Shown here piece after piece: positions 41,347 to 50,578 of a stretch of 64,000 nucleotides of DNA; positions within the stretch are counted from its first letter, which is position 1, and each line of letters begins with the position of its first letter. The notes under the pieces were generated by a model. The model made no database searches, was not told where the DNA came from, and saw only the letters and a list, made by a program, of their open reading frames with translations. A program made the translations under genes and the position numbers. Source of the DNA: Pedobacter suwonensis (lineage in GTDB: Bacteria > Bacteroidota > Bacteroidia > Sphingobacteriales > Sphingobacteriaceae); contig NZ_FOJM01000012.1 in the NCBI RefSeq assembly GCF_900111825.1, positions 124,001-188,000 of the forward strand. Direction: 5' to 3'.

Positions 41347-42870
41347 ATGGTAAACGATAAAAAACTCGCGCTTATAATTCTAGATGGCTGGGGCTATGGA
41401 AAACAAGATAATTCTGACGCCGCATACGCTGCCAACACTCCTTTTTTCGATTCGTTATTACAGAAGTACCCAAATTCTAGGCTTGAGGCATCTGGCGAAG
41501 CAGTAGGCTTACCTGCAGGCCAAATGGGCAACTCAGAAGTCGGACACATGAACCTGGGTGCAGGAAGGGTAGTTTATCAGGAGCTTGGAAGAATTAATAA
41601 AGCTATAACCGACAGGGAGTTGCACAACAACCCGGTTTTAGTAAGTGCCTTTGATTATGCCAAACAGCATAATAAAGCAGTTCATTTTATCGGTCTGGTT
41701 TCAAATGGTGGAGTACATGCACACATTGAACATTTAAAAGCTTTATGCGATGCCGCAAATGAAGCAAATGTTCCAAATTCTTTTGTCCATGCTTTTTTGG
41801 ATGGCCGTGATACGGATCCAAACTCCGGTTTGGGTTTTATTACCGACCTGGAAAACCACTTACAAAATTCCAATACTAAACTGGCAACTATGGTTGGCCG
41901 GTATTATGCCATGGACCGTGATAACCGTTGGGAACGTGTAAAGCAAGCTTATGATGTAATGGTTAATGGAATAGGCGAAAAAACCGAGGATGCTTTAGCT
42001 GCAATCAAAAAATCATATGCGGATGGTATTACAGATGAGTTTTTAAAACCTATCGTATTAACGCAGGATAATGCTGCTCCGGTAGCCACTATCCAGAATG
42101 ATGATGTGGTAATCTGTTTCAATTTCCGTACTGACAGGGGGCGTGAGATTACAACAGCCTTGACCCAGAAAGATTTCCCGGAGCAGCAGATGCATAAACT
42201 GCCATTGTATTACGTTACTATGACAACTTACGATGAGAGTTTTGAAAAAGTAAATGTAATCTTCACCAAAGATGATTTAACCCAAACTATCGGGGAAGTA
42301 CTGGCGAACAATAATAAAAACCAGATTCGTATTGCCGAAACCGAAAAATATCCGCACGTTACTTTCTTCTTCTCTGGCGGTAGAGAGGCCGAATTTACCA
42401 ATGAGAAACGCATCTTAATTCCTTCTCCAAAAGTTGCAACTTATGACCTTCAACCGGAAATGAGTGCTGCAGGCATTACGGATGCCATTACTAAGGAAAT
42501 GGAAACAGGATGGGCTGATTTTATCTGCTTAAACTTTGCCAATCCAGATATGGTAGGTCATACAGGTGTTTTTGAGGCCGTGGTAAAAGCAGTAGAAACG
42601 GCAGATAAATGTGCCGAAACTGTAGTGAACAAAGGTTTGGAAAACGGCTATTCCTTTATTCTTTTAGCTGATCACGGAAACTCTGAGTTTATGGTGAATG
42701 CCGACGGATCTGTCAACACTGCGCATACAACCAACCTGGTTCCTTGCATTTTAATTGATAAAGACTACAAAACCATTGCAGACGGCAAACTAGGTGATAT
42801 TGCCCCTACTATTCTAAAAATATTAGGCGTGGATATTCCGGCAGAAATGACAGGAAACGTTTTAGTATAA
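41347..42870 (+). CDS. gpmI: 2,3-bisphosphoglycerate-independent phosphoglycerate mutase
   Basis: A 507-residue binuclear-metal (Mn) enzyme of glycolysis. The nucleophile Ser is S63 in PAGQMGNSEVGHMNLGAGRVVYQ. Other motifs are LIILDGWG (metal Asp), HAFLDGRDTDP, MVGRYYAMDRDNRWERVKQAYD, HVTFFFSGGREAEF, NFANPDMVGHTG and LLADHGNSE with its metal ligands. Length is normal. The downstream lipoprotein gene overlaps the stop by one base (TAATG), so the two are coupled. Confidence 0.97.
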   Translation: MVNDKKLALIILDGWGYGKQDNSDAAYAANTPFFDSLLQKYPNSRLEASGEAVGLPAGQMGNSEVGHMNLGAGRVVYQELGRINKAITDRELHNNPVLVSAFDYAKQHNKAVHFIGLVSNGGVHAHIEHLKALCDAANEANVPNSFVHAFLDGRDTDPNSGLGFITDLENHLQNSNTKLATMVGRYYAMDRDNRWERVKQAYDVMVNGIGEKTEDALAAIKKSYADGITDEFLKPIVLTQDNAAPVATIQNDDVVICFNFRTDRGREITTALTQKDFPEQQMHKLPLYYVTMTTYDESFEKVNVIFTKDDLTQTIGEVLANNNKNQIRIAETEKYPHVTFFFSGGREAEFTNEKRILIPSPKVATYDLQPEMSAAGITDAITKEMETGWADFICLNFANPDMVGHTGVFEAVVKAVETADKCAETVVNKGLENGYSFILLADHGNSEFMVNADGSVNTAHTTNLVPCILIDKDYKTIADGKLGDIAPTILKILGVDIPAEMTGNVLV

Positions 42871-43400
42871 TGATCAAAAAACTTTTTATCCCCGTATTTG
42901 CTTTGGCTTTATTTTCCTGTAACCAGCGAAAAGCAGCTGAAGCAAATACCAATTTGGCATATTTTGATATAAAAGGATATTTTGAGAAAGAAATTTCACG
43001 TTTACAAAAGCTAAACCCCGTTGTAAATAAAACCGTAAGCGTAGATGGGACGGTTGAAAACAAAAACGTTAAAATTTCTGACTGGACAAAGGAACTTGCC
43101 ATTTTTGTTAATGCAGATATTAACAAAACATCATGGAAAGGAAGTTTTGAAACAAACCAGGAAAACGGAATTGATATTTATACTTCTGACCATAAAAAAA
43201 TCCCAATAAAGAAGGTTTCCATTACCTGGAAAGGTCAGAAAGCAGGTAAAATAGAGATCATTATCGATAATAAAAATATCCTCTATCAATCTCAGGATAC
43301 GCTAACTTATTGTCCCGACAGCTTATACAGCATCAAAAAGCACCAGAAAATCAGGCTATTAAAGGATAAAAGATACTCCGTGGTCGGAAAACTGAAATAG
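42870..43400 (+). CDS. Lipoprotein of unknown function
   Basis: A 176-residue protein. A lipobox ending LALFSC (Cys-17) marks it as a lipoprotein. The rest is a soluble, beta-rich domain with Lys/Asn/Asp content (EKEISRLQKLNPVVNKTVSVDGTVENKNVKISDWTKELAIFVNADINK) that I do not recognise. Its ATG overlaps the gpmI stop by one base, which indicates translation coupling, though a shared function is not obvious. Confidence 0.75.
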   Translation: MIKKLFIPVFALALFSCNQRKAAEANTNLAYFDIKGYFEKEISRLQKLNPVVNKTVSVDGTVENKNVKISDWTKELAIFVNADINKTSWKGSFETNQENGIDIYTSDHKKIPIKKVSITWKGQKAGKIEIIIDNKNILYQSQDTLTYCPDSLYSIKKHQKIRLLKDKRYSVVGKLK

Positions 43401-43403
43401 AAA

Positions 43404-43437
43404 AAAAGGGATCCGAATATTATTCAGATCCCTTTTC
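43404..43437. terminator. Bidirectional intrinsic terminator
   Basis: AAAAGGGATC-C-GAATA / TATTC-A-GATCCCTTTT forms a strong stem with A-tract and T-tract on either side. It separates the convergent lipoprotein and TPR genes. Confidence 0.85.
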
Positions 43438-43455
43438 CATTTCAATGATTTTTTT

Positions 43456-44076
43456 TTATTTAAGGCTGGCAATCTGCGCCTTATCATAAGTTACCCAATC
43501 GATAATATCCTTTCTTAACGGCTGAAGCGTTAATACCTTTTGAAAATCAGCAATAGAGTTATTGAATAAAGCAATACAAGCTGCTTTTTCTTCCTTTTTC
43601 TTTGCTTTGAAAGACCTGAAAATTGCATAATCTTTATAAGCTAAGCCACGGTTCTGAAACATCTGCGCATCTTCATCTCCGTTAATCTCAATTGCTTTTG
43701 TAAAATCTTTTAAAGATGCCTGATAAAAATTTTCACGCATCGTGTTTAACGATTCTTTAGGATCATTAGCAATTTTTAACCTCGCTATACCACGATAATA
43801 ATATGCCGAAACCTCAGTAGGCTTGATGTTCAGCAATCGGCTGTAAGTGGCGATACATTTCTCGTATTCGTGATTTTGGAAGTAAGAATAACCAAGCATC
43901 TGGAGTACACGAGCATTATCAGGAGTTTTAGCCTCAGCTTTTTCTAATTGCATAGCAGCGGTTTTGTAATCACCCTTCATCATCGCCTGCATGCTCCTCT
44001 CGTAATTGCTCTGCGCGAAACTAGCGGTTGATGTAAAAATCATTAATCCTAAAATCGCTTTCTTAAAATAGTCCAT
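43456..44076 (-). CDS. Tetratricopeptide repeat protein, exported
   Basis: A 206-residue protein with a signal peptide (residues 1-21, ending SFAQ). At least two canonical TPR units are readable (YERSMQAMMKGDYKTAAMQLEKAEAKTPDNARVLQMLGYSYFQNHEYEKCIATYSRLLNIKPTEVSAYYYRGIA) plus two weaker ones to the end. TPR proteins mediate protein contacts; it is probably periplasmic. Function unknown. It is monocistronic and divergent from lon. Confidence 0.85.
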   Translation of the reverse strand: MDYFKKAILGLMIFTSTASFAQSNYERSMQAMMKGDYKTAAMQLEKAEAKTPDNARVLQMLGYSYFQNHEYEKCIATYSRLLNIKPTEVSAYYYRGIARLKIANDPKESLNTMRENFYQASLKDFTKAIEINGDEDAQMFQNRGLAYKDYAIFRSFKAKKKEEKAACIALFNNSIADFQKVLTLQPLRKDIIDWVTYDKAQIASLK

Positions 44077-44302
44077 GTATGAATAATAAGTGTAACAAAT
44101 CTAACCCCTAATCAAATTTTATAGGAGAAATTTTTTGCAATATAATCCTATTCTGATAATTTAAAAGTTTTTAATTTTTCTTTCATTAAAAACCGCTTGC
44201 CCTGAACATTAGCTTAAACGCTAAAAAATGCTTTATATGATATGGGCGAAAATATTTATATTACTCTGCCTTTTTAACATATCATTAATATTATTTTTAT
44301 TT

Positions 44303-44318
44303 TGGCACAAGAGTTGAA
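44303..44318 (+). promoter_or_regulatory. Possible sigma-54-like promoter of lon
   Basis: TGGCACAAGAGTTGAA has the GG (-24) and G (-12) of a sigma-54 promoter with the correct 10-nt gap, but the -12 GC is GA. No -7 TAnnTTTG box is evident before lon. If real, lon would be induced by an RpoN activator. The 295-base gap is otherwise AT-rich and featureless. Confidence 0.35.
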
Positions 44319-44395
44319 TTTATGAAGGGAATACAAAAATTAAACAAATTAAATACGACTAAACTGCCAGTTTGTCGTTAGCGGAAAATGTGATA

Positions 44396-46867
44396 ATGAG
44401 TAAACAAGATATATTTGATTTCCAAACAGCAATGCCAATCATAAATGAGGATACAGAGTTTTTTCCATTAATGTCTCAACAGGACGAAGATGAAATGAAC
44501 AATGAAGAAACGCCGGAAACCCTGGCCATATTGCCTTTGCGAAATACCGTTTTATTTCCTGGAGTAGTTATTCCTATTACAGTGGGAAGGGACAAATCGA
44601 TTAAGTTGATTAAGGAAGCCTATAAAGGAAATAAGATTATTGGGGTGGTTTCTCAAAAAGATGTTTCTATTGAAGACCCTACTTTTGAGCAGCTTAACAC
44701 CGTTGGTACCGTTGCCAACATCATTAAGCTATTACAGATGCCTGATGGAAATACAACCGTAATTATCCAGGGTAAACAACGCTTCAGTTTGATTGAAGAA
44801 GTGCAGAACGAACCTTACATTAAAGCGGTTGTTAAAAAGTTTGTAGAACAAAAGCATAAGGCAGATAAAGAGTTTAAAGCCTTGATTGCCTCTATACGGG
44901 AGATGTCTGCACAAATCATCCAGCTTTCGCCAAATATCCCGAGCGAAGCCAGCATCGCACTTAAGAATATTGAGAGCAATTCATTTTTGATCAATTTCAT
45001 TTCATCAAACATGAATGCCGAAATGGCCGATAAGCAAAAAATCCTTGAAATGGATAAATTGCAGGAAAGAGCGCAAAAGGTAATGGAACTTTTGATGGTG
45101 GAATTGCAGATGCTGGAATTGAGAAATCAGATCCAGTCAAAAGTACGTACCGATTTAGACAAACAGCAACGTGATTATTTTTTAAATCAACAGCTAAAAA
45201 CCATTCAGGAAGAACTTGGCGGTAATGCTGCCGATTTAGAATTTGACGCTTTACAGGAAAGGGCTAAAAAGAAAAAATGGACCCAGGCGGTTGCCGATCA
45301 TTTTGATAAAGAGATAGACAAGTTAGGTAGAATGAATCCTGCTGCGCCAGATTATTCGGTACAGTTAAACTATCTGGAATTACTGTTGGATTTACCGTGG
45401 AACGAGTTTACAAAAGATAATTTCGACCTAAAAAGAGCACAGCGCATTTTAGATAAAGATCATTTCGGTTTAGAAAAAGTAAAACAACGTATTATTGAAT
45501 ACCTGGCTGTACTAAAACTAAAACGCAATATGAAAGCGCCTATTTTATGTTTGGTTGGCCCTCCGGGAGTCGGCAAAACATCACTCGGCAAATCGATTGC
45601 AAAAGCATTAGGCCGTAAATATGTGCGCATGGCTTTAGGCGGTATCCGCGATGAAGCAGAAATCCGCGGCCACCGTAAAACTTATATCGGTGCCATGCCG
45701 GGACGTATCATTTCTTCCATTAAAAAAGCCGGCGCAGATAATCCTGTTTTTGTGCTGGATGAGATTGATAAGGTTGGTACTGATCACCGTGGAGATCCAT
45801 CATCAGCTTTGCTGGAAGTTTTGGATCCTGAGCAGAACAATGCCTTTTACGATCACTATGTAGAAGTGGATTATGACTTATCAAACATCCTGTTTATTGC
45901 TACAGCTAACTCGTTAAGCACTATTCAGCCTGCGTTGTTAGATCGTATGGAGATTATTGAAGTAAACGGATATACCATTGAAGAAAAAATAGAGATTGCC
46001 AAAAAATACCTGTTGCCAAAACAGAAAGAAAATCATGGTTTGCAGACCAAAGATATTTCCATTAAACCTGCCCTGATCGAAAAAGTAATTGAAGATTACA
46101 CCAGAGAATCAGGTGTGCGTGGTTTAGAGAAAAAAATAGGCTCTCTGGTACGTGGCGTGGCCACTAAAATTGCCATGGAAGAAACCTACAACGTAAATTT
46201 AGACAATGATGATGTGGAGCGTATTTTAGGTGCTCCTATTTACGACAAGGATTTGTACGAAGGCAATGAAGTAGCCGGAGTTGTAACAGGTTTAGCCTGG
46301 ACAAGTGTTGGTGGAGATATTTTATTCATCGAATCGAGTTTAAGTCCGGGGAAAGGAAAATTAACCTTAACAGGTAACCTGGGCGATGTAATGAAAGAAT
46401 CGGCGGTGATTGCACTGGCTTATTTACGTGCACATGCTGCAGAATTTGGCATTGATTATACTTTATTTGATAATTGGGATGTACATGTACACGTTCCGGC
46501 AGGCGCTACGCCTAAAGATGGTCCATCGGCCGGAATAACCATGTTAACGGCATTAACCTCGGCCTTTACCCAACGTAAGGTAAAACAACATCTAGCCATG
46601 ACGGGTGAGATTACTCTTCGCGGAAAAGTGCTTCCGGTAGGTGGTATAAAAGAAAAAATCCTGGCCGCCAAAAGAGCCGACATTAAAGAAATTATCCTGT
46701 GCAAGAGCAACCGTAAAGATATTTTAGAAATCAAAGAAAGTTACATCAAGGATTTAAAATTCCATTATGTAACCGAAATGAGCGAAGTAATTGATTTGGC
46801 ACTGACTAAAAACAAGGTAAAAAAACCTTTGGATTTAAGTATTAAAATTGCACCGATTGTAAACTAA
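44396..46867 (+). CDS. lon: Endopeptidase La (Lon protease)
   Basis: An 823-residue ATP-dependent protease. The order is an N-terminal substrate domain ([23 protein letters not shown]), coiled-coil helices, the AAA+ module with Walker [14 protein letters not shown] (near residue 390), Walker [10 protein letters not shown], sensor region, and the protease domain with the Ser-Lys dyad S711 ([10 protein letters not shown]) and K752 ([13 protein letters not shown]). The frame opens at a TTG at 44372; ATG 44396 is preferred. Lon degrades misfolded and regulatory proteins. It stands alone, between a TPR gene and an LpxR-like gene. Confidence 0.97.
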   Translation: MSKQDIFDFQTAMPIINEDTEFFPLMSQQDEDEMNNEETPETLAILPLRNTVLFPGVVIPITVGRDKSIKLIKEAYKGNKIIGVVSQKDVSIEDPTFEQLNTVGTVANIIKLLQMPDGNTTVIIQGKQRFSLIEEVQNEPYIKAVVKKFVEQKHKADKEFKALIASIREMSAQIIQLSPNIPSEASIALKNIESNSFLINFISSNMNAEMADKQKILEMDKLQERAQKVMELLMVELQMLELRNQIQSKVRTDLDKQQRDYFLNQQLKTIQEELGGNAADLEFDALQERAKKKKWTQAVADHFDKEIDKLGRMNPAAPDYSVQLNYLELLLDLPWNEFTKDNFDLKRAQRILDKDHFGLEKVKQRIIEYLAVLKLKRNMKAPILCLVGPPGVGKTSLGKSIAKALGRKYVRMALGGIRDEAEIRGHRKTYIGAMPGRIISSIKKAGADNPVFVLDEIDKVGTDHRGDPSSALLEVLDPEQNNAFYDHYVEVDYDLSNILFIATANSLSTIQPALLDRMEIIEVNGYTIEEKIEIAKKYLLPKQKENHGLQTKDISIKPALIEKVIEDYTRESGVRGLEKKIGSLVRGVATKIAMEETYNVNLDNDDVERILGAPIYDKDLYEGNEVAGVVTGLAWTSVGGDILFIESSLSPGKGKLTLTGNLGDVMKESAVIALAYLRAHAAEFGIDYTLFDNWDVHVHVPAGATPKDGPSAGITMLTALTSAFTQRKVKQHLAMTGEITLRGKVLPVGGIKEKILAAKRADIKEIILCKSNRKDILEIKESYIKDLKFHYVTEMSEVIDLALTKNKVKKPLDLSIKIAPIVN

Positions 46868-46923
46868 TTTATAATCTTTTAACAGAGAACAATCAAAAAT
46901 CCAATTACAATAAATACTTTTAT

Positions 46924-46950
46924 AGTCCCGGTAATTATCGGGACTTTTTT
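46924..46950 (+). terminator. Intrinsic terminator of lon that ends at the next start codon
   Basis: AGTCCCG (46924-46930) pairs with CGGGACT (46939-46945), then six T, and the next gene's ATG begins at 46951. The terminator therefore occupies the place of the downstream gene's ribosome-binding region. Confidence 0.85.
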
Positions 46951-47901
46951 ATGAAATCACTTTTATTTGCACTATTTTTTTGTTTGGCTGTATCAACTGG
47001 TTTTGCCCAATCTTTTAAAAACGAATTTGGTTTTAAAACCGAAAATGATGCTTATCTGGCTACTTTAAATGATCGTTATTATACCAACGGCTTATTTATT
47101 TATTTCAGAAGAGCACTTAATACCGAAAAGTTATCAGATAAGATCGAAAAGAAGACCTACGAAATTTCTGCAGGTCAAAAAATGTATACCCCATATTGGG
47201 GTCAGGTACCGAAAAAAGAAGATCAGGACAGACCTTTTGCAGGTTACCTGTATGCCGGTGGTGCCTATTCGGTTTTCTACAAAAACGAAAGTGTTTTAAA
47301 AACCAGTTTAGAATTAGGTACAGTTGGTCCTAACTCACTTGCACAGGATGCACAACGTTTTCTCCATAAAACGGTTGGTTTTTACACGCCAGCAGGTTGG
47401 GATTACCAGATCAAAAATGAACTGGCCGTAAACCTGGCTGCCAATTACAGTAAATTGCTCTTTAGGCCTGAAGACCCAATTGCAGATATCAGTGCCCAGG
47501 GTTATGCCAATTTAGGCACCACTTTTTCGGGTTTGGGCACATCAGTACTTTTCAGAGCCGGCAAAATCAATCAATTGTTCAATAGTGCTTACCATAATGC
47601 CGTAATTGGAAATTCGAAAACCAAAAGCCTAAATAATGCTGAATTTTTCTTTTATGTAAAACCGCAGCTTAATTTTGTCGCTTACGATGCCACCATCCAG
47701 GGTAGTCTTTTCAACAATAATAGCCCGGTAACGTTTGGTGTAAAACCATTCGTTTTTGAACAACAGTTTGGTGTAAATTACAGTTCAAAAAGATTTACAG
47801 CCGATTTTAACGTAATTTTTAAAACAAAAGAAGTTAAAAGTGTAGCGAAAGCACAGAATTATGGTGGTTTAAGCTTATATTATCGATTTGGGAAGAGTTA
47901 G
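46951..47901 (+). CDS. LpxR-like lipid A deacylase (DUF2219)
   Basis: A 316-residue outer-membrane beta-barrel protein. The signal peptide (residues 1-20) ends GFAQ. FGFKTENDAYLATLNDRYYTNGLFIYFRRAL is the LpxR active-site start (Asn-Asp), followed by DRPFAGYLYAGGAYS and FLHKTVGFYTPAGWDYQIKNEL, which holds the catalytic His. It ends with an aromatic residue-containing strand (SLYYRFGKS). LpxR removes the 3' acyloxyacyl chain of lipid A; the true substrate here is unknown. It begins immediately after the lon terminator. Confidence 0.83.
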   Translation: MKSLLFALFFCLAVSTGFAQSFKNEFGFKTENDAYLATLNDRYYTNGLFIYFRRALNTEKLSDKIEKKTYEISAGQKMYTPYWGQVPKKEDQDRPFAGYLYAGGAYSVFYKNESVLKTSLELGTVGPNSLAQDAQRFLHKTVGFYTPAGWDYQIKNELAVNLAANYSKLLFRPEDPIADISAQGYANLGTTFSGLGTSVLFRAGKINQLFNSAYHNAVIGNSKTKSLNNAEFFFYVKPQLNFVAYDATIQGSLFNNNSPVTFGVKPFVFEQQFGVNYSSKRFTADFNVIFKTKEVKSVAKAQNYGGLSLYYRFGKS

Positions 47902-47951
47902 GTTAATTGTCTAACTGAAAACTGATATTAGAACCTGATCAATAATAACTT

Positions 47952-47996
47952 TAGATACAATAAAGGGACAGTTAAACTGTCCCTTTATTGTATCTA
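47952..47996. terminator. Perfect 22-bp inverted repeat, bidirectional terminator
   Basis: The arms 47952-47973 and 47975-47996 are perfectly complementary (core AAAGGGACAG / CTGTCCCTTT) around one base, with T-rich ends on both strands. It separates the convergent LpxR-like and MACPF genes; the right arm ends one base before the latter's stop codon. Confidence 0.9.
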
Positions 47997-47997
47997 T

Positions 47998-49032
47998 TTA
48001 ATTTGTCAGTTTTGCTACCTTATCGGCATAGTACTGATCCAGGTAAGCTTTTACTTCAGCTTTTTTAGCTGCATCATCAATAAAGTTATATAGTGGGGCC
48101 AAACCGTCTTCAGCAGCACCTATAAAAGTTGCTTTATCCTCTGTCGTAGAACCAACCCAGTTGGTAAGGTTCACAATAACTCTGTTGTTTATGGTTTCGG
48201 GCTTTAATTTGCTAATGTCACCGCCTGTTGAACTATAGTAGATCTGGGCAGAAGTATTATCATTTAGATTGCGTAGGATAGGCTCATCCAGGTAGCCCGT
48301 AGGCAAGCCAAATGTCCTTTTTAATGTATAACGTAATCCTTCCATCACAATCGCCCCCCTTCTCTCGTTCTGAGGTGCTTCTGCCTGGTAAATAACGTCA
48401 AATTTAGAACCTATTTTTATGTTTGTTAATACATGAGTTCCATATTTACTAACAAGTTCCTTAGCAGGTAACAAAGTAATATCTTTCTTAAAATCTGCTG
48501 TTAAAAATTTATTTACTCCCTGGTCATAATAAAACTTATATAACTTCAAGATTATATAATACGAATAGTGTCCATAAACATATTTTTTATTAGTCGCATC
48601 CGTTCCTGGAAATCCCTGATTAATGGTATTTCCAAAGAGTTTTAAGCTCTTGGTTGCATTATATGAATTAGAAAATTTTGTTGATAAATCAACGGCATTT
48701 TCAGCCAAAGTAGTCCTCCACGAAGATTGTGTACCCCTTACAGGAATAACATTATACGATCCGTCAGCAGCATAAGCAGAAATATCGACTACATTGCCTC
48801 TTACAGAAGCCAGATCATTAAACTTATCTGTAACATCATATCCAAACCCTAAAAAGTTGAAGGTTGCAGATGGTGAATGTAAAGGCTGAGTATCTTGGGT
48901 TGCTCCCTTAACCGTATAGGCAATATCAGGTGATAATTTTTCTTCAGGAACAGAATTTGGAGTTTCTTCTGGATTTTTCTTGCAGGCAGCAAGTGTAGCC
49001 ATAAAGGCCAGCGCTAAAATAGTTCTTTTCAT
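47998..49032 (-). CDS. MACPF (perforin-like) domain lipoprotein
   Basis: A 344-residue exported protein. A lipobox (MATLAACKK, Cys-17) marks it as a lipoprotein, followed by a Pro-rich linker. The MACPF signature is seen in LVSKYGTHVLTNIKIGSKFDVIY (Y197-G198-T199-H200), with strand-rich segments before it (LYKFYYDQGVNKFLTADF) and after (GLRYTLKRTFG). The conserved helix clusters typical of pore-forming members are only partly visible. In Bacteroides, MACPF proteins (BSAP type) kill related strains, but other members have no known toxicity. Function is inferred by family only. Confidence 0.75.
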   Translation of the reverse strand: MKRTILALAFMATLAACKKNPEETPNSVPEEKLSPDIAYTVKGATQDTQPLHSPSATFNFLGFGYDVTDKFNDLASVRGNVVDISAYAADGSYNVIPVRGTQSSWRTTLAENAVDLSTKFSNSYNATKSLKLFGNTINQGFPGTDATNKKYVYGHYSYYIILKLYKFYYDQGVNKFLTADFKKDITLLPAKELVSKYGTHVLTNIKIGSKFDVIYQAEAPQNERRGAIVMEGLRYTLKRTFGLPTGYLDEPILRNLNDNTSAQIYYSSTGGDISKLKPETINNRVIVNLTNWVGSTTEDKATFIGAAEDGLAPLYNFIDDAAKKAEVKAYLDQYYADKVAKLTN

Positions 49033-49160
49033 TTGGTTTAATTATTTGTGTGAGTGCACACCAGTGTCAATTTTGGTGCCACTTATACAACAAATTTTAA
49101 TGTTTAATGTGTAAAATCAAATAACAACTAAAAAGATAGTGATAGTGCGGCCATAAATCA

Positions 49161-49568
49161 TTACAAATCAACCACTTTCCTGTTTCTCTTTTTCTCCGCT
49201 GTTGAGGCTTTATTTTTTAACCTTTTTTCGATAACACCTTTTGGGATTTTGGTTGGTTTTCTTTTTTTTTGAACCATCAATGCTTTTTTAAGCAGATCGA
49301 TCAGCTTGATGATGTTTTTTTCTTTATTGAGCAACTGGCTCCTATCCTCTTGCGAAACAACATGCAGCAGACCTTCACTATCCATGCGGTTCTGCAGCTT
49401 AATTTTAAGCTGTGCTTTTTCCTCATCAGAAAAATATGCAAATGTTTCTACATTAAAAACCAGTTCTACCTTACTCGAAACCTTGTTTACGTTCTGTCCG
49501 CCTTTACCCCCGCTACGCGATGTTTTAAAAATGGCTGATCGTAAAATTTCTTCTCTGTTAGGTAACAT
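49161..49568 (-). CDS. arfB: Alternative ribosome-rescue peptidyl-tRNA hydrolase ArfB
   Basis: A 135-residue factor that frees stalled ribosomes. The catalytic GGQ is in RSGGKGGQNVNKVSSKVEL (G23-G24-Q25), and the C-terminal tail is highly basic (KKRKPTKIPKGVIEKRLKNKASTAEKKRNRKVVDL), the part that enters the empty mRNA channel. The frame opens at a TTG (49583) inside the promoter region, so ATG 49568 is used. It lies four bases from its -7 box and is divergent from cmk. Confidence 0.93.
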   Translation of the reverse strand: MLPNREEILRSAIFKTSRSGGKGGQNVNKVSSKVELVFNVETFAYFSDEEKAQLKIKLQNRMDSEGLLHVVSQEDRSQLLNKEKNIIKLIDLLKKALMVQKKRKPTKIPKGVIEKRLKNKASTAEKKRNRKVVDL

Positions 49569-49572
49569 CAGG

Positions 49573-49580
49573 CAAAAATA
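49573..49580 (-). promoter_or_regulatory. -7 box of arfB, four bases from the ATG
   Basis: On the - strand TATTTTTG matches the consensus exactly; CCTG then separates it from ATG 49568. The arrangement equals that of rluD and suggests a leaderless message. Confidence 0.6.
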
Positions 49581-49627
49581 CAAAGAATATCGATCTAAAA
49601 AAAGTTAGCAAACCCATCGGCTTTTTT

Positions 49628-49635
49628 TACCTTTG
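49628..49635 (+). promoter_or_regulatory. -7 box of cmk, seven bases from the ATG
   Basis: TACCTTTG matches TAnnTTTG exactly and is followed by TAGCAGA then ATG, so the message is leaderless or nearly so. Confidence 0.6.
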
Positions 49636-49642
49636 TAGCAGA

Positions 49643-50323
49643 ATGAAGAAAAACTTGGTTATAGCTATTGACGGCTATTCATCTTGCGGAAAAAGTACAT
49701 TAGCGAAAGCACTGGCTAAAAAATTAGGTTTCATTTATGTAGACAGCGGGGCCATGTACCGTGCGGTTACCCTATATTTTTTACGCAACAGCATAGATGT
49801 GAGCAATGATACCCAGGTTGAAGATGCCTTGCAACACATCGAACTCAATTTCCATTCGCGCGATTATGAATCGCACATCACCCTTAACGGTGAAGAAGTT
49901 TCAGACGAGATCCGTTTGATGCCGGTTTCAGAAAATGTAAGTGAGGTTTCTGCGCATAAAATTGTCCGCCATGAAATGGTGAAACAACAACAGCGTATGG
50001 GGAAATCTAAAAACATTGTAATGGATGGCCGCGACATCGGCACCACCGTTTTTCCAAATGCCCCTGTAAAATTCTTTATGACCGCCGACCCGAAAATCAG
50101 GGCCGAACGCAGGTTTAAAGAACTGGAGAGCAAAGGCAACAACGAAACGACTTTAGAAGAAGTTTTTGAAAACCTTGCCCACAGGGATTATGCCGATACT
50201 ACCCGAAAAGAAAGTCCGTTGGTTAGGGCCGATGATGCCATTATTTTAGATAATACCGATCTTACACAGCAGGAACAATTGGATTTTGCGCTGGAGAGAG
50301 TAAATCCTTTTTTGGTACATTAG
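49643..50323 (+). CDS. cmk: (d)CMP kinase
   Basis: A 226-residue P-loop kinase that phosphorylates CMP and dCMP. The P-loop is IDGYSSCGKSTLAKALAKKLG, and VDSGAMYRAVTLYFLRN (CMP site), MDGRDIGTTVFPNAPVKFFMTADPKIRAERR and HRDYADTTRKESPLVRADDA are all characteristic. Length and order are normal. It is divergent from arfB; the two promoters sit about 50 nt apart. The stop codon runs into an ATTGGT array. Confidence 0.97.
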   Translation: MKKNLVIAIDGYSSCGKSTLAKALAKKLGFIYVDSGAMYRAVTLYFLRNSIDVSNDTQVEDALQHIELNFHSRDYESHITLNGEEVSDEIRLMPVSENVSEVSAHKIVRHEMVKQQQRMGKSKNIVMDGRDIGTTVFPNAPVKFFMTADPKIRAERRFKELESKGNNETTLEEVFENLAHRDYADTTRKESPLVRADDAIILDNTDLTQQEQLDFALERVNPFLVH

Positions 50324-50415
50324 TTCATTGGTATATTAGTTTATTGGTCATTGGTTAATTAGTTATTGGTTAATTAGTCATTGGTACGGTGGTCATTGGT
50401 TAATTAGTCATTACG
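50321..50415 (+). repeat. ATTGGTY/ATTAGTY array beginning at the cmk stop codon
   Basis: From the TAG stop, 7- and 8-bp units alternate between ATTGGT and ATTAGT forms (for example ATTGGTTA-ATTAGTC occurs three times with one or two differences) up to about 50412. As at fmt and rel, it begins directly at a TAG stop. After it comes a short CATCTCGACTG fragment of the CGTCA hairpin family. Confidence 0.7.
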
Positions 50416-50578
50416 ATCAACATATTCTGACAGATGTTTATCATCTCGACTGTTGCGAAGCTTAATGAAGAGGTCTATATAGATGTTCAATCCAGGCTAT
50501 CGATTATGAACTATCCGGCTATTGAACATTGACTTCAGGAAAAAATTTATATTTTTAGCACCAAAACCAAATGTTGCT

